Assembly: GCA_914767715.1 (NCBI GenBank)
Contig: OU612068.1
Location: 9,550,001 to 9,614,000, forward strand
Reading direction: 5' to 3'
Source of the DNA: Membranipora membranacea
Taxonomy: Eukaryota > Bryozoa > Gymnolaemata > Cheilostomatida > Membraniporidae
DNA: 64,000 bases
The notes under the pieces are model-generated. The model was not told the origin of the DNA, ran no database searches, and saw only the letters and a program-made list of their open reading frames with translations. Position 1 is the first letter of the stretch, and the number at the start of each line of letters is the position of its first letter. Below, piece by piece: positions 22,071-34,800 of this stretch. A program made the position numbers and the translations under genes.

Positions 22071-25000
22071 CTATAGCTTTTGAAGACTATGCAAAGACCC
22101 TGACTCAGACTGGTAAACAGGGTTGTCGACAACTTCAGCAGCACTGTTTATTGCAGAAGGTGCAACAGTGGTCGTTGACTTCCTTCCACTAAAATTGAAA
22201 ATAATTGTTGAATAAAAGTGTCATTTCAATTTATGCTTTCCGTATTGAAAGAGACCAATAAATTGAGAAATGTGAGATGTGAGTTGGCTTGCTATTTATC
22301 TGTATGGTATTGGGAGCAGGGCTCTCAACCTGCTGGGAGGATCCAAAACCTGAGTTTTGCCGATACCGTGTTGCAGGTGTCATTTCAGAGGCCTGAAACG
22401 CCCTGTACACAAACAGCTTAGAGTTTTAGAGCTCTGTTAGCTTCCTAAATGGGTCCGACCGCCAAAGCCTAGAGAGCAATTTAGGCCTCCGCCGCATATG
22501 AATGATACTTGTTTTTTAGAGTTGTTGGCAGATCATTTATATAGAATCACTGTAAAATTCAACCTGGCTAATGTACTCATATATCACAACATAAAGTTGT
22601 TTCTATATAATCATACAACTAGGCCACACTGAGAGCAATTCCCAACTTTGATGAGTATGAGTTTCTAGCTTATATTCTAAAATCCCCTGAGTTGCCTGAG
22701 TTGAACCCAAAAACCTGAGTAAATCTGAGTGGTTGAGAGTCTTGATTGGGAGGAGCAACTCCTCCCAGCATCTCACCGCGATCGTTGGCCGACAAACGGG
22801 ATATGGCATTTGAATTGCTCAATGTTGTCGGATATCATAATTTTGTTGGCATTTTGGCCAATATTTCATTTGCATCATCGTGTGTTGGCTTACCAGAATA
22901 CTTTGGATTTTAACTTATATGTTAATAGTCCAATTATGGCAAGTACACCGGAAACTCCTAGTGCCATTAGTACCCACCAATCTAATAAAATAGAAAGAAA
23001 ATTATTATCGAAATTGTGATCACTGCACTGACCCTAGATCAAATTTTGTCCCATCTACCTGCATTTTGAGTTGCTCCCATTCGCTGTGGCTCATGAGTAG
23101 TATGGATGGAACCTGATCTGCAGGTTGCATGAAGCTAGACCTGACCTGTGGCTGGCATTATTTGGAGATAGAGTTAATGCAAGTAGCTGTTTGATAAGTT
23201 GTCTATCAGAGCAAGTTTATTGCAGAGTTTAGGTTGTGTACTAAAATGTATCAAAATCGAAAACCTGAGTAAGGCTTACATGGAAACAGTCTGTTCCCCT
23301 TTTCTTGCTGATTCTTCTTTCCCTCAGCAGCTGCTGTAAACAATGATGGTTTACACTAAACACTGGTTATTCTAACAACATTGACATACACGTCATCTAT
23401 ATGAACACACATCTAAGAATATACTTCCATAGTCACTGATAATATTTTCTTGCTGACAACAGGGTAAGATGCTCTAATTACCAAGTCACCCCAAAATTTC
23501 TCAACAACCACAACCAGCATGGTGTTATTATCTTCATTCATGTTGTATTATTACAGTACAGTTCACATTAGAATGTATTGAGATCTGGCTGAAGGGACAA
23601 TTTTCCTTGCCTGAATAAACAGGAGTTTTTGAATTATAAAATCTGAATCAACCAGCTTACACTGTATATATGAATTATATACCTACATGCCAAGCTAGAA
23701 CTTGTATTGATTATAGTGTTTGTGGGTATTGCAGTTGTTTTGTATATTTCTGTGGCTGTGGCTGACATCGTAGATGTGACAATTTTTCTGCTAACGGGTG
23801 AATCTGATGTAGCTGTTAGAGGCGCTGCTGTTGATGCGGTTGAATTAGGCTTCGTAAAAGAATTGGGTGCTGTTGTTTCATTTGTGGTTTGTGTTGTTGT
23901 TTCTGCGGTGGGCGGATTTGGTCCTGTGTTGCTTGCAATTACGGTTGATGATAGTGAGCTTAGAACAGTTTCTACAATTGTTGTACCCCACAATGTAGTA
24001 GAAATTGTTGCGGAGGAAGTTACTGATGATGTGGTGGTTTGGGATCTTGTTGTTTGTGTTTCTGTGGTTTTTGTTGCTGCTGTGGTTGATGGCGTAGTAG
24101 TAGTTGTTGGGGTGCTAGTTGTTGGGGCGCTAGTTCTTGCAGTTGTAGTTGCTGCGGTGTTAGTTGGTACTGCAGTAGTTTGTGTGGTGGTCGTGGATGA
24201 TGGAGGGGTAGTTGGTGTGGTAATAGTTTGTGTGGTGGCAGTTGGTGTAGTTGTTATTGTTTGGTTGGTAGATGGTTTGGTTGTAGTAAGTTTGGTTGAA
24301 GTTGGCGTAACTTGTGTGACTGTAGTTATGGTGGTCATAGCTGATGTTGTAGTGATTGGAACAATTGTTGTGTTTGTTGGGATAGTAGGTCTTAGTTTAA
24401 TGTAATCTAAAAGAGTATGCAGAATTGATAACAATATACACCTGGTATTCTTGTGGTCTCGATATAGAACAAGCAGAGGTGTTCAATAGCTACGCATTTT
24501 TCAAGTTATCTCCACATAAATATTGTTATTGTGTTAATTTAGTAAATCCATGTTACCTTCCAATTAGACCAAGTTTTGGTCCAGCTTGTCCGCATTTGGA
24601 ATTTTTTCCCCCTACTGATCAGAGGAGGGAGAGCAAACCCGAGTGCAGGCAATTTGAACCCAACTTGATTTACGTTCAAGTGCTCAAGAGGGCAATGAGT
24701 GACTCACAAATAAATACTTGGTTGAGATGTTATGCTGCCAAGACTAATAATCCCTTATGCCCTTCTCTTATTTTGGTAACAACATACCTCAAGAAAAAAT
24801 AAAACATAAAATATGAATAACACTACTTGATGAAGAAAACTCTCGCAAGCTTAGATATCTACTCACCCGATATGCAGACATACGGGAGTTTCCTGGAACA
24901 GTCAGTACCTGAGATTCTGTACTCTGACATTAATCCACAAAATGTACTCAAATTCTGATGAACAAAGCGACCATCATATTTATTGAGCGTTTCTGTAAAA

Positions 25001-27082
25001 GAAAATCACGTTGGTCTTTGCTGTTGATGTTTTGCTTTCTTTTACCCACATATTAATACGGTATTAAATTTTGCCTCGAGAGGCAAAGTAATGTTTAGCC
25101 CAGTCAAGTTCACAACTCTAGGACAGGGGAGTGAAAAATATAGATACTATGTAGACTCACCTATTGGAGTGTCCCACTTTGGTGCCAGTGTGTGATTCAC
25201 TTCAGCTCCTATCCAGTAGTTTCCTGAGTATCTCTTGTCTTGATGGACTGTAGAATTGATAAACTTTCGGATGCCTTCAGTTTTGGCAGGTGTATTCAAC
25301 ACAGCCAGTTTTCCTTGGTGTTCCTCACATTTCCTTTCTGCATCATAATAGCTCATACCCTCGTTCGAGCAGTGATTACTAACATGGCAATCAGCATCAT
25401 GATCGGTGTGGTTAGTCTTAGGGTATAACCTGAAGCATGAACCTTCAACTTTTATAGAAGGGATGTCACCGCTTACATTTAAACAACCGTTAACATGTTC
25501 TACAAAAACAGAGAAATGTAGGATAATGCATGTTAAAGAAACAACAGATCGATACCGGAGGGGGGGGGGGGGGCTATCACTGGCAACAATCTAGATAAAT
25601 GAATTACTGAAATTCTAAAGACTTGTATATATAAATACCTGTCATGGTTCCACGAGTCAAGTTTGATAGACTGGTACAGTATTATGGCAATTTATTTGTA
25701 TTTAGGGTTTGAGCAGAAAAAGAGGGTGAATAGTCTTACATCCATGATTCTACATTTTGGTGAATGGGAAGTATTGGACAGTGAAAAAAAGGCCAGTTAG
25801 AGTAAAGACACCTAGTAAAGACGCAAAGTAGTGAAGCAAACTCTGCAGATCATCATTATAACAACTTCCTTCACACAAAGCTTTATTAGTCTGCTTATAT
25901 TCTGAGTGACTGCTTGCCCTGCGATCGGCCCACAGAAATCCCTGTTTCTGTAGTAACATCATATTGTCCTCATTAGAGTCCATAGCATTCGGTTCACCTT
26001 GGGCCCATTGGAAATCTGATACCTCACCGCCACCTGAAAAACAATGACATAACAGTCAAGTAAAGTTTTGCATTTTGTGAGGTCATAATTTTGTTAGTAA
26101 ATAGATTCAGGGAGATAGTCTCAAACTACCTGGTGGATTGTAAAAAATATTAAGAATGCATTGTCCACAACACAGGTGAGACAAATGATTGTAACTGTGA
26201 ACAATGCAAACGACACAACCCCGAATCACGTTAATGCAAAGACTGACCAACACCGTAGAGCACATGTGAAAAGCCAGCTTCATATCTCAAGAGTGGACAG
26301 CTTATTCTCAATCATTCTTCAATTATACTTCAATCGGGGAGTTTTGGACAAACTCCCTACGTTAATGAAAGACGAAAGTATGAATTGCGACAAATCACAC
26401 TTGATTTGCCTTGTTTTAAAAACTAATTGAATAGTCTAAGATGAGCTAATGTTGAGATGCCTTCGTTTGGTGAGGTGGAAGTTTCGCTGAATTTTAAAAA
26501 AGGATGTAATAACACCGGGTATACATGACTGGCGGTGTGGACCGATCATAAAACTCTAAACAGCTACACTGTGATATTTTCAGGGCCTTTTCATCTCAAG
26601 ATAGAATAAGTTCTATACAAACCGATCCATAGCCAGCGTTTCACACTGTGTGCAGATATCCATATGCTAGCATTGCCTGATGGACTGATGGAGTTTAAAA
26701 GCTCGGGGCTGCTTGTAATGTCGACTAGATCAGCTCCCATTCCCTCACATGAGCTTTTAGCCTCGGTCCAGTTTACTTTATTTTGATTTAATCTCACACA
26801 GTGTGCATTCTCTAATTTGACACCTCCCTTGCAATGTGGGTCATGCGCTGAAGTAAAAAATTTCTATATCTAATAAATAAAGAACAAACTAACATCTTAC
26901 GATCCAGGAATCCATTCCTTCTAAGTATGAAATGATAGTTGGTAAGCCAAGGTATAGCTATAAATTTTCAATCTGCAGCCAAGTTTATTTTTTCCAGAAC
27001 AGAACTTACCGAAGCTGAAGTTGAAACAGGTAAAGCGCATGAGAATGACATAGATCAACCACGTTGATTTCTTGTCCCCCAT
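22071..27082 (-). CDS. G1: membrane-anchored two-CTLD mucin-like receptor
   Basis: Nine exons: 27010-27082, 26623-26847, 25869-26033, 25161-25499, 24867-24992, 23687-24406, 23280-23333, 22894-22981, 22071-22188. They total 1908 bases, 635 residues, with phases consistent. Order: signal peptide (1-24), CTLD1 (25-154, with GEPNAM then LWADRR), CTLD2 (155-309, NYWIGAEVNHTL, closing TDCSRKLPYVCIS), Thr-rich stalk of 240 residues, an 18-residue linker, a transmembrane helix (WWVLMALGVSGVLAIIGLL), and a 38-residue tail with VVDNPVYQ. NPVY is an NPxY endocytic/PTB-binding motif. It is probably a type I surface lectin. Oddities: the canonical WND of CTLD1 is WAD here, and the CTLD1 second-exon donor reads GA where sister genes have GT; a GT three bases downstream (GAA|GTTGTT) would keep the frame. 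Confidence 0.85.
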
Positions 27083-27133
27083 CTTAAGTTGTATTTCCAC
27101 TGCAGATCACTTTGTCAGACGTTAGCATTTATA

Positions 27134-27263
27134 TAAGCTATCATAAGAGCAGCCGTTCGGGATGGCGTTAACGACCGCCTACGGCCGCAACCACCATCCT
27201 GAACGCCAGTAAGGGCTGGCTGTCTCTAGATGCAGAATTTTGGTTGCCCTTAATGATAGCTTA
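27134..27263. mobile_element. Small MITE (about 130 bp) upstream of G1
   Basis: Imperfect terminal inverted repeats: left TAAGCTATCATAAGAGCAGC, right GGTTGCCCTTAATGATAGC. The CG-richer interior has no coding capacity. The GGTTGCCCT word also ends the TTAA-flanked MITE in G2 (32170-32536), so the two may be related. The element sits about 50 bp upstream of the G1 start codon, where it could affect the promoter or 5' UTR. Confidence 0.6.
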
Positions 27264-28838
27264 TGCAAAAGAAAATGATATAGAATAATCTGACCAAAAT
27301 AATCTGATGGACAAAATCTGCAATGTAAAAACACCTTTTATCAAATACTAGCAGGCGAGCGTTCATAAAATAGTTCTGCGAATGCACCTCAAGGGAAATG
27401 TTTGACAACATATCACATGTACTCTTACAGAGAAATGATATGGTGAGAAACACCATAAGCTTAGTTTCATTGGCTGGCGATCAGTGATCTTATCTGTATT
27501 GGAAGTTAATCTACAGCAATCTTTTTGTTCATCATAGTGTTTGGCAGCGAGCAACTATTTGTCTGAACATGTTGTCATTGTAATCTTGAGGATTACAAAC
27601 AAAGTCTTGTGACTGTATCTCAGTTCATGATTTTCTCTTCGATTTTAATTTTGAGCAAGTAAAGGAATTCATAGTCTGCTCTTACCAGTGAAAAGTAGAT
27701 CGGCAAAACATCAATGGACAATCCCAGTATCAACACGAAACACAAGTCTTGGAACCTTAGCCAATCCGATCATTTTGACAATAATATTTAAGATGTATAA
27801 TCAGCTAAAATATATGTTTGATAAATTGTATTTATAAAAATATGTTAAAATATTTTGCGTCTCGCCAAGAGCTTGCAGATGTATTTTTGCAAAAAACTGT
27901 GATACCTGCAATACCGAATAGTTCGTTGATTTATCCGATACGTAAAACATGGAAATCATATAGTAAAGGTGAAGTCAATAAAGTGCCTTTGGCTTTGGAA
28001 GAATTCAAGATGAACTATCGCATTGAAACTTCACGTATAACAACAATATAGTAGCCAAAAAATTTTAAGCAACCTCAACAAACTTCAATAAAGTGTAACT
28101 ATATCATTTAAGACCATAGACTTAATATATTTATTATTATTTATTTATTATTATTCTATGTTTAAGACACATCTTTTAAGTCGCTCTAGCAGCAGTTTTT
28201 AAGCAGCAAAAACTTGGAAGGCAGTTAGACCTTTTTCCCGTGGTGTGTAAACTAAGTTGCTGAGCTGCATTTGATCGAATCAAACTGTTGCTGTCACTAT
28301 CAGCGTCACAATCCCTCTCCTCTACTCATAACATTGCAGCAGCTGATGTAAGAAAAAATTGATAATTTGCCCAGTTCTGTCATTCTTAATTTAAAGAAAT
28401 TACCACAAAAAAAGCTTTATATATGCTGGAACCAAGGGCTTGCGATCTAAGAATTCCTCTCCAATTCTAGTAAAAGGGGTGATTAGCACATCTAGTGAGT
28501 TCCGATCCAGTTTGGATGACCTAAAATTCAAACATAACCATAACTTTGAGTTAGCTCAAAATATTTAGAGCCTGATATATTTTAGAGTTACACTCTCACA
28601 CAGTAGAAGTAAGCAATTCTAAATTAGCGTATCTTCATATCTCATATCACTGTGCTAACTCCGGTTGTTATACTGTATAGAATGTTTAATTAAATCTCTA
28701 TATTTATAAATTCCATGCACCAACACTACTGAAATAATGTTGACCAAGTAAAAATATCAGTAAAACCATATCATACCATATAAAAGTATTTACGTTGTTT
28801 TGATTCCAAACTCACATTGGATTTGTTTTGATTGTAAA
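27264..28838. other. Intergenic stretch between G2 and G1
   Basis: No exon supported; a 77-codon plus-strand frame near 27818 is unrecognised. At 28114-28128 the string CCATAGACTTAATAT equals 15 of the 16 bases in each arm of the perfect palindrome at 51837-51868. It is followed by TTATTATT-type low-complexity DNA and a partial inverse copy. Confidence 0.4.
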
Positions 28839-31800
28839 TTAGGTCTGTGGCTTTTGATGTCCATGCAAAGACCCCATCTCAGGTTGGAATACAGGGTTGT
28901 CGACAAATACAGCACTATAGTTGCTTGGTGATGGAGTTACTGTGTTCATTGGCTTCCCTCCACTGTAAGAAATCAAGACAAATCATGATGTTAAAATCAT
29001 CTAGTTAAAAATATCTTGGTTCTTAATGCTGAAGTAGGAAGACATATTGAGAAATGTTCTGAAATTATGGATAGGTACCATGACATTGTGAACATGATTT
29101 ATCTATGCATCAGAATGGTGTCGAGGGAAACATCATATCTCCTATAACACACCCTACTCATTATGTGTCATTATCTTATCTTGATTTTCAAACAATTAAG
29201 AGAAGGTGCCATTCATATTACTCAATCAAGCCGACGACCGACCCGGAGATTCATTACATGTAAACAACAAGATAACGTCAGAATTCTCAGAGTGTCATCA
29301 CCTCAAACTATGACCTACAATAACACTACATTAGATAAGGCAGGCAAGGTATCCAATAGCCTAATATTGGGTATACGTTAAACTAAAAGGGTAGATGTAG
29401 CCACAAGTTGATACAGCCGTATAGTTGTGTGACACAGGCTATAAGATACCAAAAACTAGGGAGGTTTTGGCATGATGGATGTGAGGGGGGTCCCAACACC
29501 ATATTGTTATTTGTACTGGGGATCTAAGCTGATATGATGATAATCCACCCCTCCCCATACAAAAAAATCTGTTTAGGTTTGTGATGGAACACCTTGCAGA
29601 TACAATTTCTTTCATTAGGAAGCCATGTCAGCTGAAAAGGAAGACATTTATTATCATTTCCCATACCGAGCTACAGAAATACTGCGTATTATAACTTACC
29701 CAGAATCCTTAGATGTGAACTTATAGGCTAATAATCCTATAAGGGCGACCAACAAACACGAGCCTCCAAACGCTGTCAATACCCACCAATCTATAGTAAA
29801 GAGAGTACAGTAGCATTATAAAAGGTCTGTCCTCATCTTTTTATAAAACCAGCACAAAAATTCATGACTTTTCCTTTCCTTTGATAAAAATGCCAACGGA
29901 GGTCCTACGTACAATTTAAATATATATAACTGTAGTGAGCTTAATCAGCGTTATGAGATTAAAACTATGTGTTCAGGAGAAAATGTATCAACTCTCTACA
30001 AAGAGCAACATTATCTTGCAAAACATATTATTGGTAGTAAACACACCTTTGAAAGATGGACCATGATTAAATTAGTTATACAGCTGAAATTTAAAAATTT
30101 GACATGATGAGCAAATATATTCCAGCCCCTCCCGATCTTAATAAACTTGTCTCTCCAATATCTGAGTCTTCCACATTTAAAAAGTGCTATTTGTTTCCAA
30201 GTTATAAGGAGCTATGTGAAGAATTTGACAGTCAAACCTCAGCAAGGTTACCTACAAGGACAAAACTGGTGAACACTATATTCTCAGAGTGAACGGATGA
30301 AATTGTGATAACTTTGCGTTGGTTTTAGCAAATAGACTAAAAGCCACTAAAAGCTAAGCAATATGATAATAGTGTTTATCACCCTTTTTGAAGGTTGTGG
30401 TGAGTTGTTCCCAAATCATGAACAAATAATTCTCATTTGCTAAAAATTTATTTATTCATCAATTATGCCCCAGCTGATTTACAAAACCTAACCAGTTTCT
30501 GGAATATTTAGTTATTTATTTATAGAGGTTGGCTTGAAAGTATTCAAATAACAAATAGTCAAAGGCAACGTTAACCCATTTTTGCATCTGATCATCCATA
30601 GTATCAAAGAATAAGAATAGTATATACAGTATGGCACAATACTTACATGGAAATTGCTCATCGGCCGTTTCTGGCTGCTTCTGTTCGCTTCCATCAGCCA
30701 CTGGAATTAAAAACCAATCATTCAAATATTTCTCACCTTTTGTCACATAAAGTATCAATCATTTATGAACACCCATTATTCACATTTATTTCATTTTGAC
30801 AGCACCGTTCCAAGAGTCTCATTTATTCCAGATTTCACAATATTTATTGGAAGGCAAGCTGTGCTACCCATCTGTCCATTTTCAATTTTTTCTTTCTCAT
30901 GCATGCTGTCCAAAATAGCTTTCATTATGTTTGTGAGTATTATACTCACATGAACGGTCTCTGTACTTTTCATTTTGTTCTGAACTAGAACTCCTGTTGT
31001 CAGAAGACAAGCTGGTATTCAAGACTTTGTTACTGAGTGTGACTGTTCCACCATCACTTATCGCTATTGGTGGTATGAGAGTTGTTCTGTTAATATGGAG
31101 GGTTGTTATTGCCGACAAGTTCGCTGCCATTATAGTGGATGTTTGTGTTATAGCAGATGTTTTTGTGGAAGTAGTGGATGCAGATTCAGTAGAAGTCTGT
31201 GTGGTTGAAAGTGATGTGGTGGTAAATGGTTTTGTGGTGGATAGTGAGGCCGTTGTTGGTGTGGCGGGCGTTGGTGTGCTGGAAATCAATGTTGTTGGTG
31301 TTGTTGTTGGTGTTGTTGTTGTAGTTGGTGTGACAGTTGTTGGTGAGGTGGTTGTAGTTGATGTGGTTGGTGTTGTATAAGTTGAAAGGGTTCTAGTTAA
31401 TGCCGTGGTTGTTGATGTGGTTGGAGTTTGTGTGGTCGTAGATGACGTGGTGTTGGTAGTTCGCGAGTTGGTATTTGAAATGATTGTTGTTGATGTGGTG
31501 GTAGCTGATGTGGTTGAAGTTGGTGTGGTTGTTGTCGGTAAGGTGGTAGATTGTGATTTGGTAGTTGGTATGGTGGTAGCTGTTGTGATTGTAGTTGAGA
31601 ACTTGGTTGTTGATGTTGTTGTGGATTGTGTTGTGGTAGTTGGTGTTGTGGTAGAGGTAATTGGTTTTGTGGTAGTTGGTGTTGTGGTAGTTGATGTAGT
31701 GGTAGTTGGTGTTGTGGTTGTTGGTTTTGTGGTAGTTGGTGTTGTGGTAGTTGATGTAGTGGTAGTTGGTGTTGTGGTTGTTGGTCTTGTGGTAGTTGGT

Positions 31801-34800
31801 GTTGTGGTAGTTGATGTAGTGGTAGTTGGTGTTATGGTTGTTGGTTTTGTGGTAGTTGGTGTTGTGGTAGTTGAGGTAGTTTTAGTTGGTGTTGCGGAAG
31901 TTGATGTAGAGGTAGTTGATTTTGTGGTAGTCGGCGTTGTGGTAGGTGGTGGTGTGTAATCTGAAACATAAAGCGTTAGAGGTTTATGGCCTGTTATCCT
32001 AGTGTTTTCCTGCAACAGAAACAAAGAATAGACTCTGATGTCAGCAAGGAATTGGATCTTCCAACTTGGTGTAAGCTATGAATTTATGAACATTTCAAAG
32101 ACTCCACGACTTACATTTATTTTTTCATTCATGTATTAATCCATAAGCCTACTCTGGGACATTAATTAAAGGGCAACCAAGGTTTCGCAGCAATGCATTA
32201 ATGGGTAGTAAATAATGTGCTAGGCAGCATCAGCTTTGTGCATTACGCGATGCAAAACTCAAAATAGTTGCTGACTCTAAGCTGGGTAACACTTCAGTTT
32301 AGGGGAGGTTCCAAGACATTGCTGTAATGATGATAGAGCACGGGCTAAACAATAACAGGAACGGGAAACTGCTCTGTGGTATTCTATTTTAGCTGAGTTT
32401 GAGTACCTGTTGTGTGAAATATTTCACAAGAATTCTGGCTGAATAATCATCCGAAATAGATTTCGTCTTTTTCCCTATGCAGAAGGTGCAATCTGCTATT
32501 AATCAATGAGAAGTTTTTTGAAACCTTGGTTGCCCTTTAAGAGACGCTCTCATCCCTTCTCGCTTCAAGTGCTTACATGTGCAATATCTATCCAGTGCTC
32601 ATGAGAGCAATCTGTGCAATATCGTTTTGCTACCCTGTCAAGGTTTGCATATATAACTGACTGGCTCGTTTTGTGTAGGTACACGCAAACACAAGCTTGT
32701 TTAATGTACATTTTACTCCTGATACATTGAACAGCCTAAAAATGAAGCGAAGTTCTTTTGTCTTTTTCAGGGTCCATTTATAATTTCTCACCAGATACAC
32801 ATATAAATGGTAGTTTCCTGGAGCAGTCAGTGCCTGTAATTCTGTACCCAGTCATTGATCCACAAAATTTTATATTCAAATTCTGGCGAACAAAATTACC
32901 ATCGTATCCTTGAAGAGTTTCTGCAAAATATTATAACTAAAATTAAACACTTGCAGGAAAATTATCGATGTACCCAGTAAAACTCGAAGATCATTTAGTA
33001 TAATAACATGTCAAATTTAGAGTGGATTACCATGTAAGGCAAGTAAATATGCTGTTTGTTCTATTCGCTGAGATACTTGAGGCTCACCTATTGGAGTGTC
33101 CCACTTGGGTGGCAGTGTGTGATTCACTTCAGCTCCTATCCAGTAGTTTCCTGAGTACTTCTTGTCTTGAGTGACTGTAGAATTGATAAACTTTAAGATT
33201 TCCTCAGTTTTTTCTACTGTATTAAGCACAGCCAGTCTTCCTTGATGTTCCTTACATTTCCTTTCTGCATCATAATAGCTCATACCCTCGTTCTCGCAGT
33301 GATTATTGGATTTACAGTCAGCATCTCTATCGCTGTGTCCAGTCTTACAGAAAAACTTAAAGCATGAACCTCCAATCTTTATAGAAGGGTTGCCGTGTGT
33401 AAGACAATTATCATCGGGCACTACAGGATAGAAAGAAAGGAAGAAAAATGTACGATCAATGGATTGAAAGGTGGAGGCATGTTGTAAATCTTTTGTTTTC
33501 AAAATATGCAGCGCTTTCATTCAGCGGTCACTGTCAGGGAACAGTATGTTACGGAATAAAAGAAGTTGATCGTTGAAAAAATGATCTACCCATTTCCTAA
33601 AAACCCACTGATTGAGAAGAAAACCAATCACTGCATATTTTCACGAGTCGTGTTTCTTTAAATGTGAATAAAGAAATGAATTAAAATGACATACAGTAAA
33701 ATGCTAAGATGAAGAAAAACTTTGAATCATGATATTGCATCTACCTTCACACAAAGCTTTATTAGTCTGTTGATATTCTGAGTGACTTTCTGCCCTGCCA
33801 TCGTTCCACAGAAATCCGAGTTCCTGCAGTAACATCATCTTATCCTCATTAGAGTCCATAGCATTCGGTTCACCTGGAGCCCATCGGAAATCTGTAACCT
33901 CACTGCCATCTTAGTGATTAAAAAGTACAGTTTCCTCTAAATCACAATTGCCAGATGAATCATCCTCATAGAATTAGTTTTTAGAGATTTTCCAGTTAAA
34001 ACGAAATCAGCCATCTGCAAATTTCAGGTCAAGCTAATCTTTGAATTTTGTGACTAGCAGTAATTTTGTTGTCAGTCAATCAGATAAACAATACACGTTG
34101 CATATAACACAGACTAGAAACAACGACGGTAAGCGCAAACATGACAGCTGCTCAGACGGCCCCAATGCGAGTGGCATTACATTATCAAACCACTCACAGA
34201 GTCAGGTCTCTGTGACAGGGACCCTGTCACAGAGACCTGACTCTGTGAGTGATAATGTAATGCCACTAACTTTCATCGGAGCCGTTTGAGCACGTAAACT
34301 AGACAGCCGCCTTTTATCGATCTTCAGTAGTGTTTCAACTCACCTTTGCAATATATGATATAAGTTACACTTACCGTCCCACAGCCAGCGTTTTGTACTG
34401 TGTGCGGATATCCATATACTACCATTTTTTGGTAAACCTTCTTGTCTCATGAGATCTCTGGTAGAGTTTATAAGCTCAGGGCTGATGGTGATGTTAACTA
34501 ATTCTGATCCTGATTGTTCACAAGAGCTCTTAGCTCCACTCCAGTCTTGTTTATTTTGATAGAATCTGAGACAGTAGGCATCGTCTGAAATGAGACCATC
34601 CTGGCAAAGCGGGTCAAGCCCTGAAAAAATACAATCGATGCCTGATGAAATGAATCAGAGGAACAAATAAATGTGTATAACAACAGCCAAATTAGCATAC
34701 ATGTGCTACATTTGGTTTTATCCCTTCATAAAACAGTAAATTGAGGGCAAAGCATAGATGGCGCAGCTATCTCAAAATGTATGAGATGATAAGAAAAATA

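Noticed and set aside
23707-24405. 232-codon plus-strand Val-rich open frame, and similar ones at 30997-31380, 31405-31959, 37262-37552, 38681-38924, 44523-44900 and 60133-60324
   Set aside because: These are antisense readings of ACN-rich Thr codons of the mucin stalks; they have Val/Gly periodicity only and no domain.
25558-25573. Poly-G tract as a regulatory G-quadruplex
   Set aside because: A simple homopolymer within a G1 intron; nothing supports a function.
34041-34289. 82-codon plus-strand frame, repeated at 62270-62461
   Set aside because: It runs through the palindromic MITE; its conservation comes from the segmental duplication.
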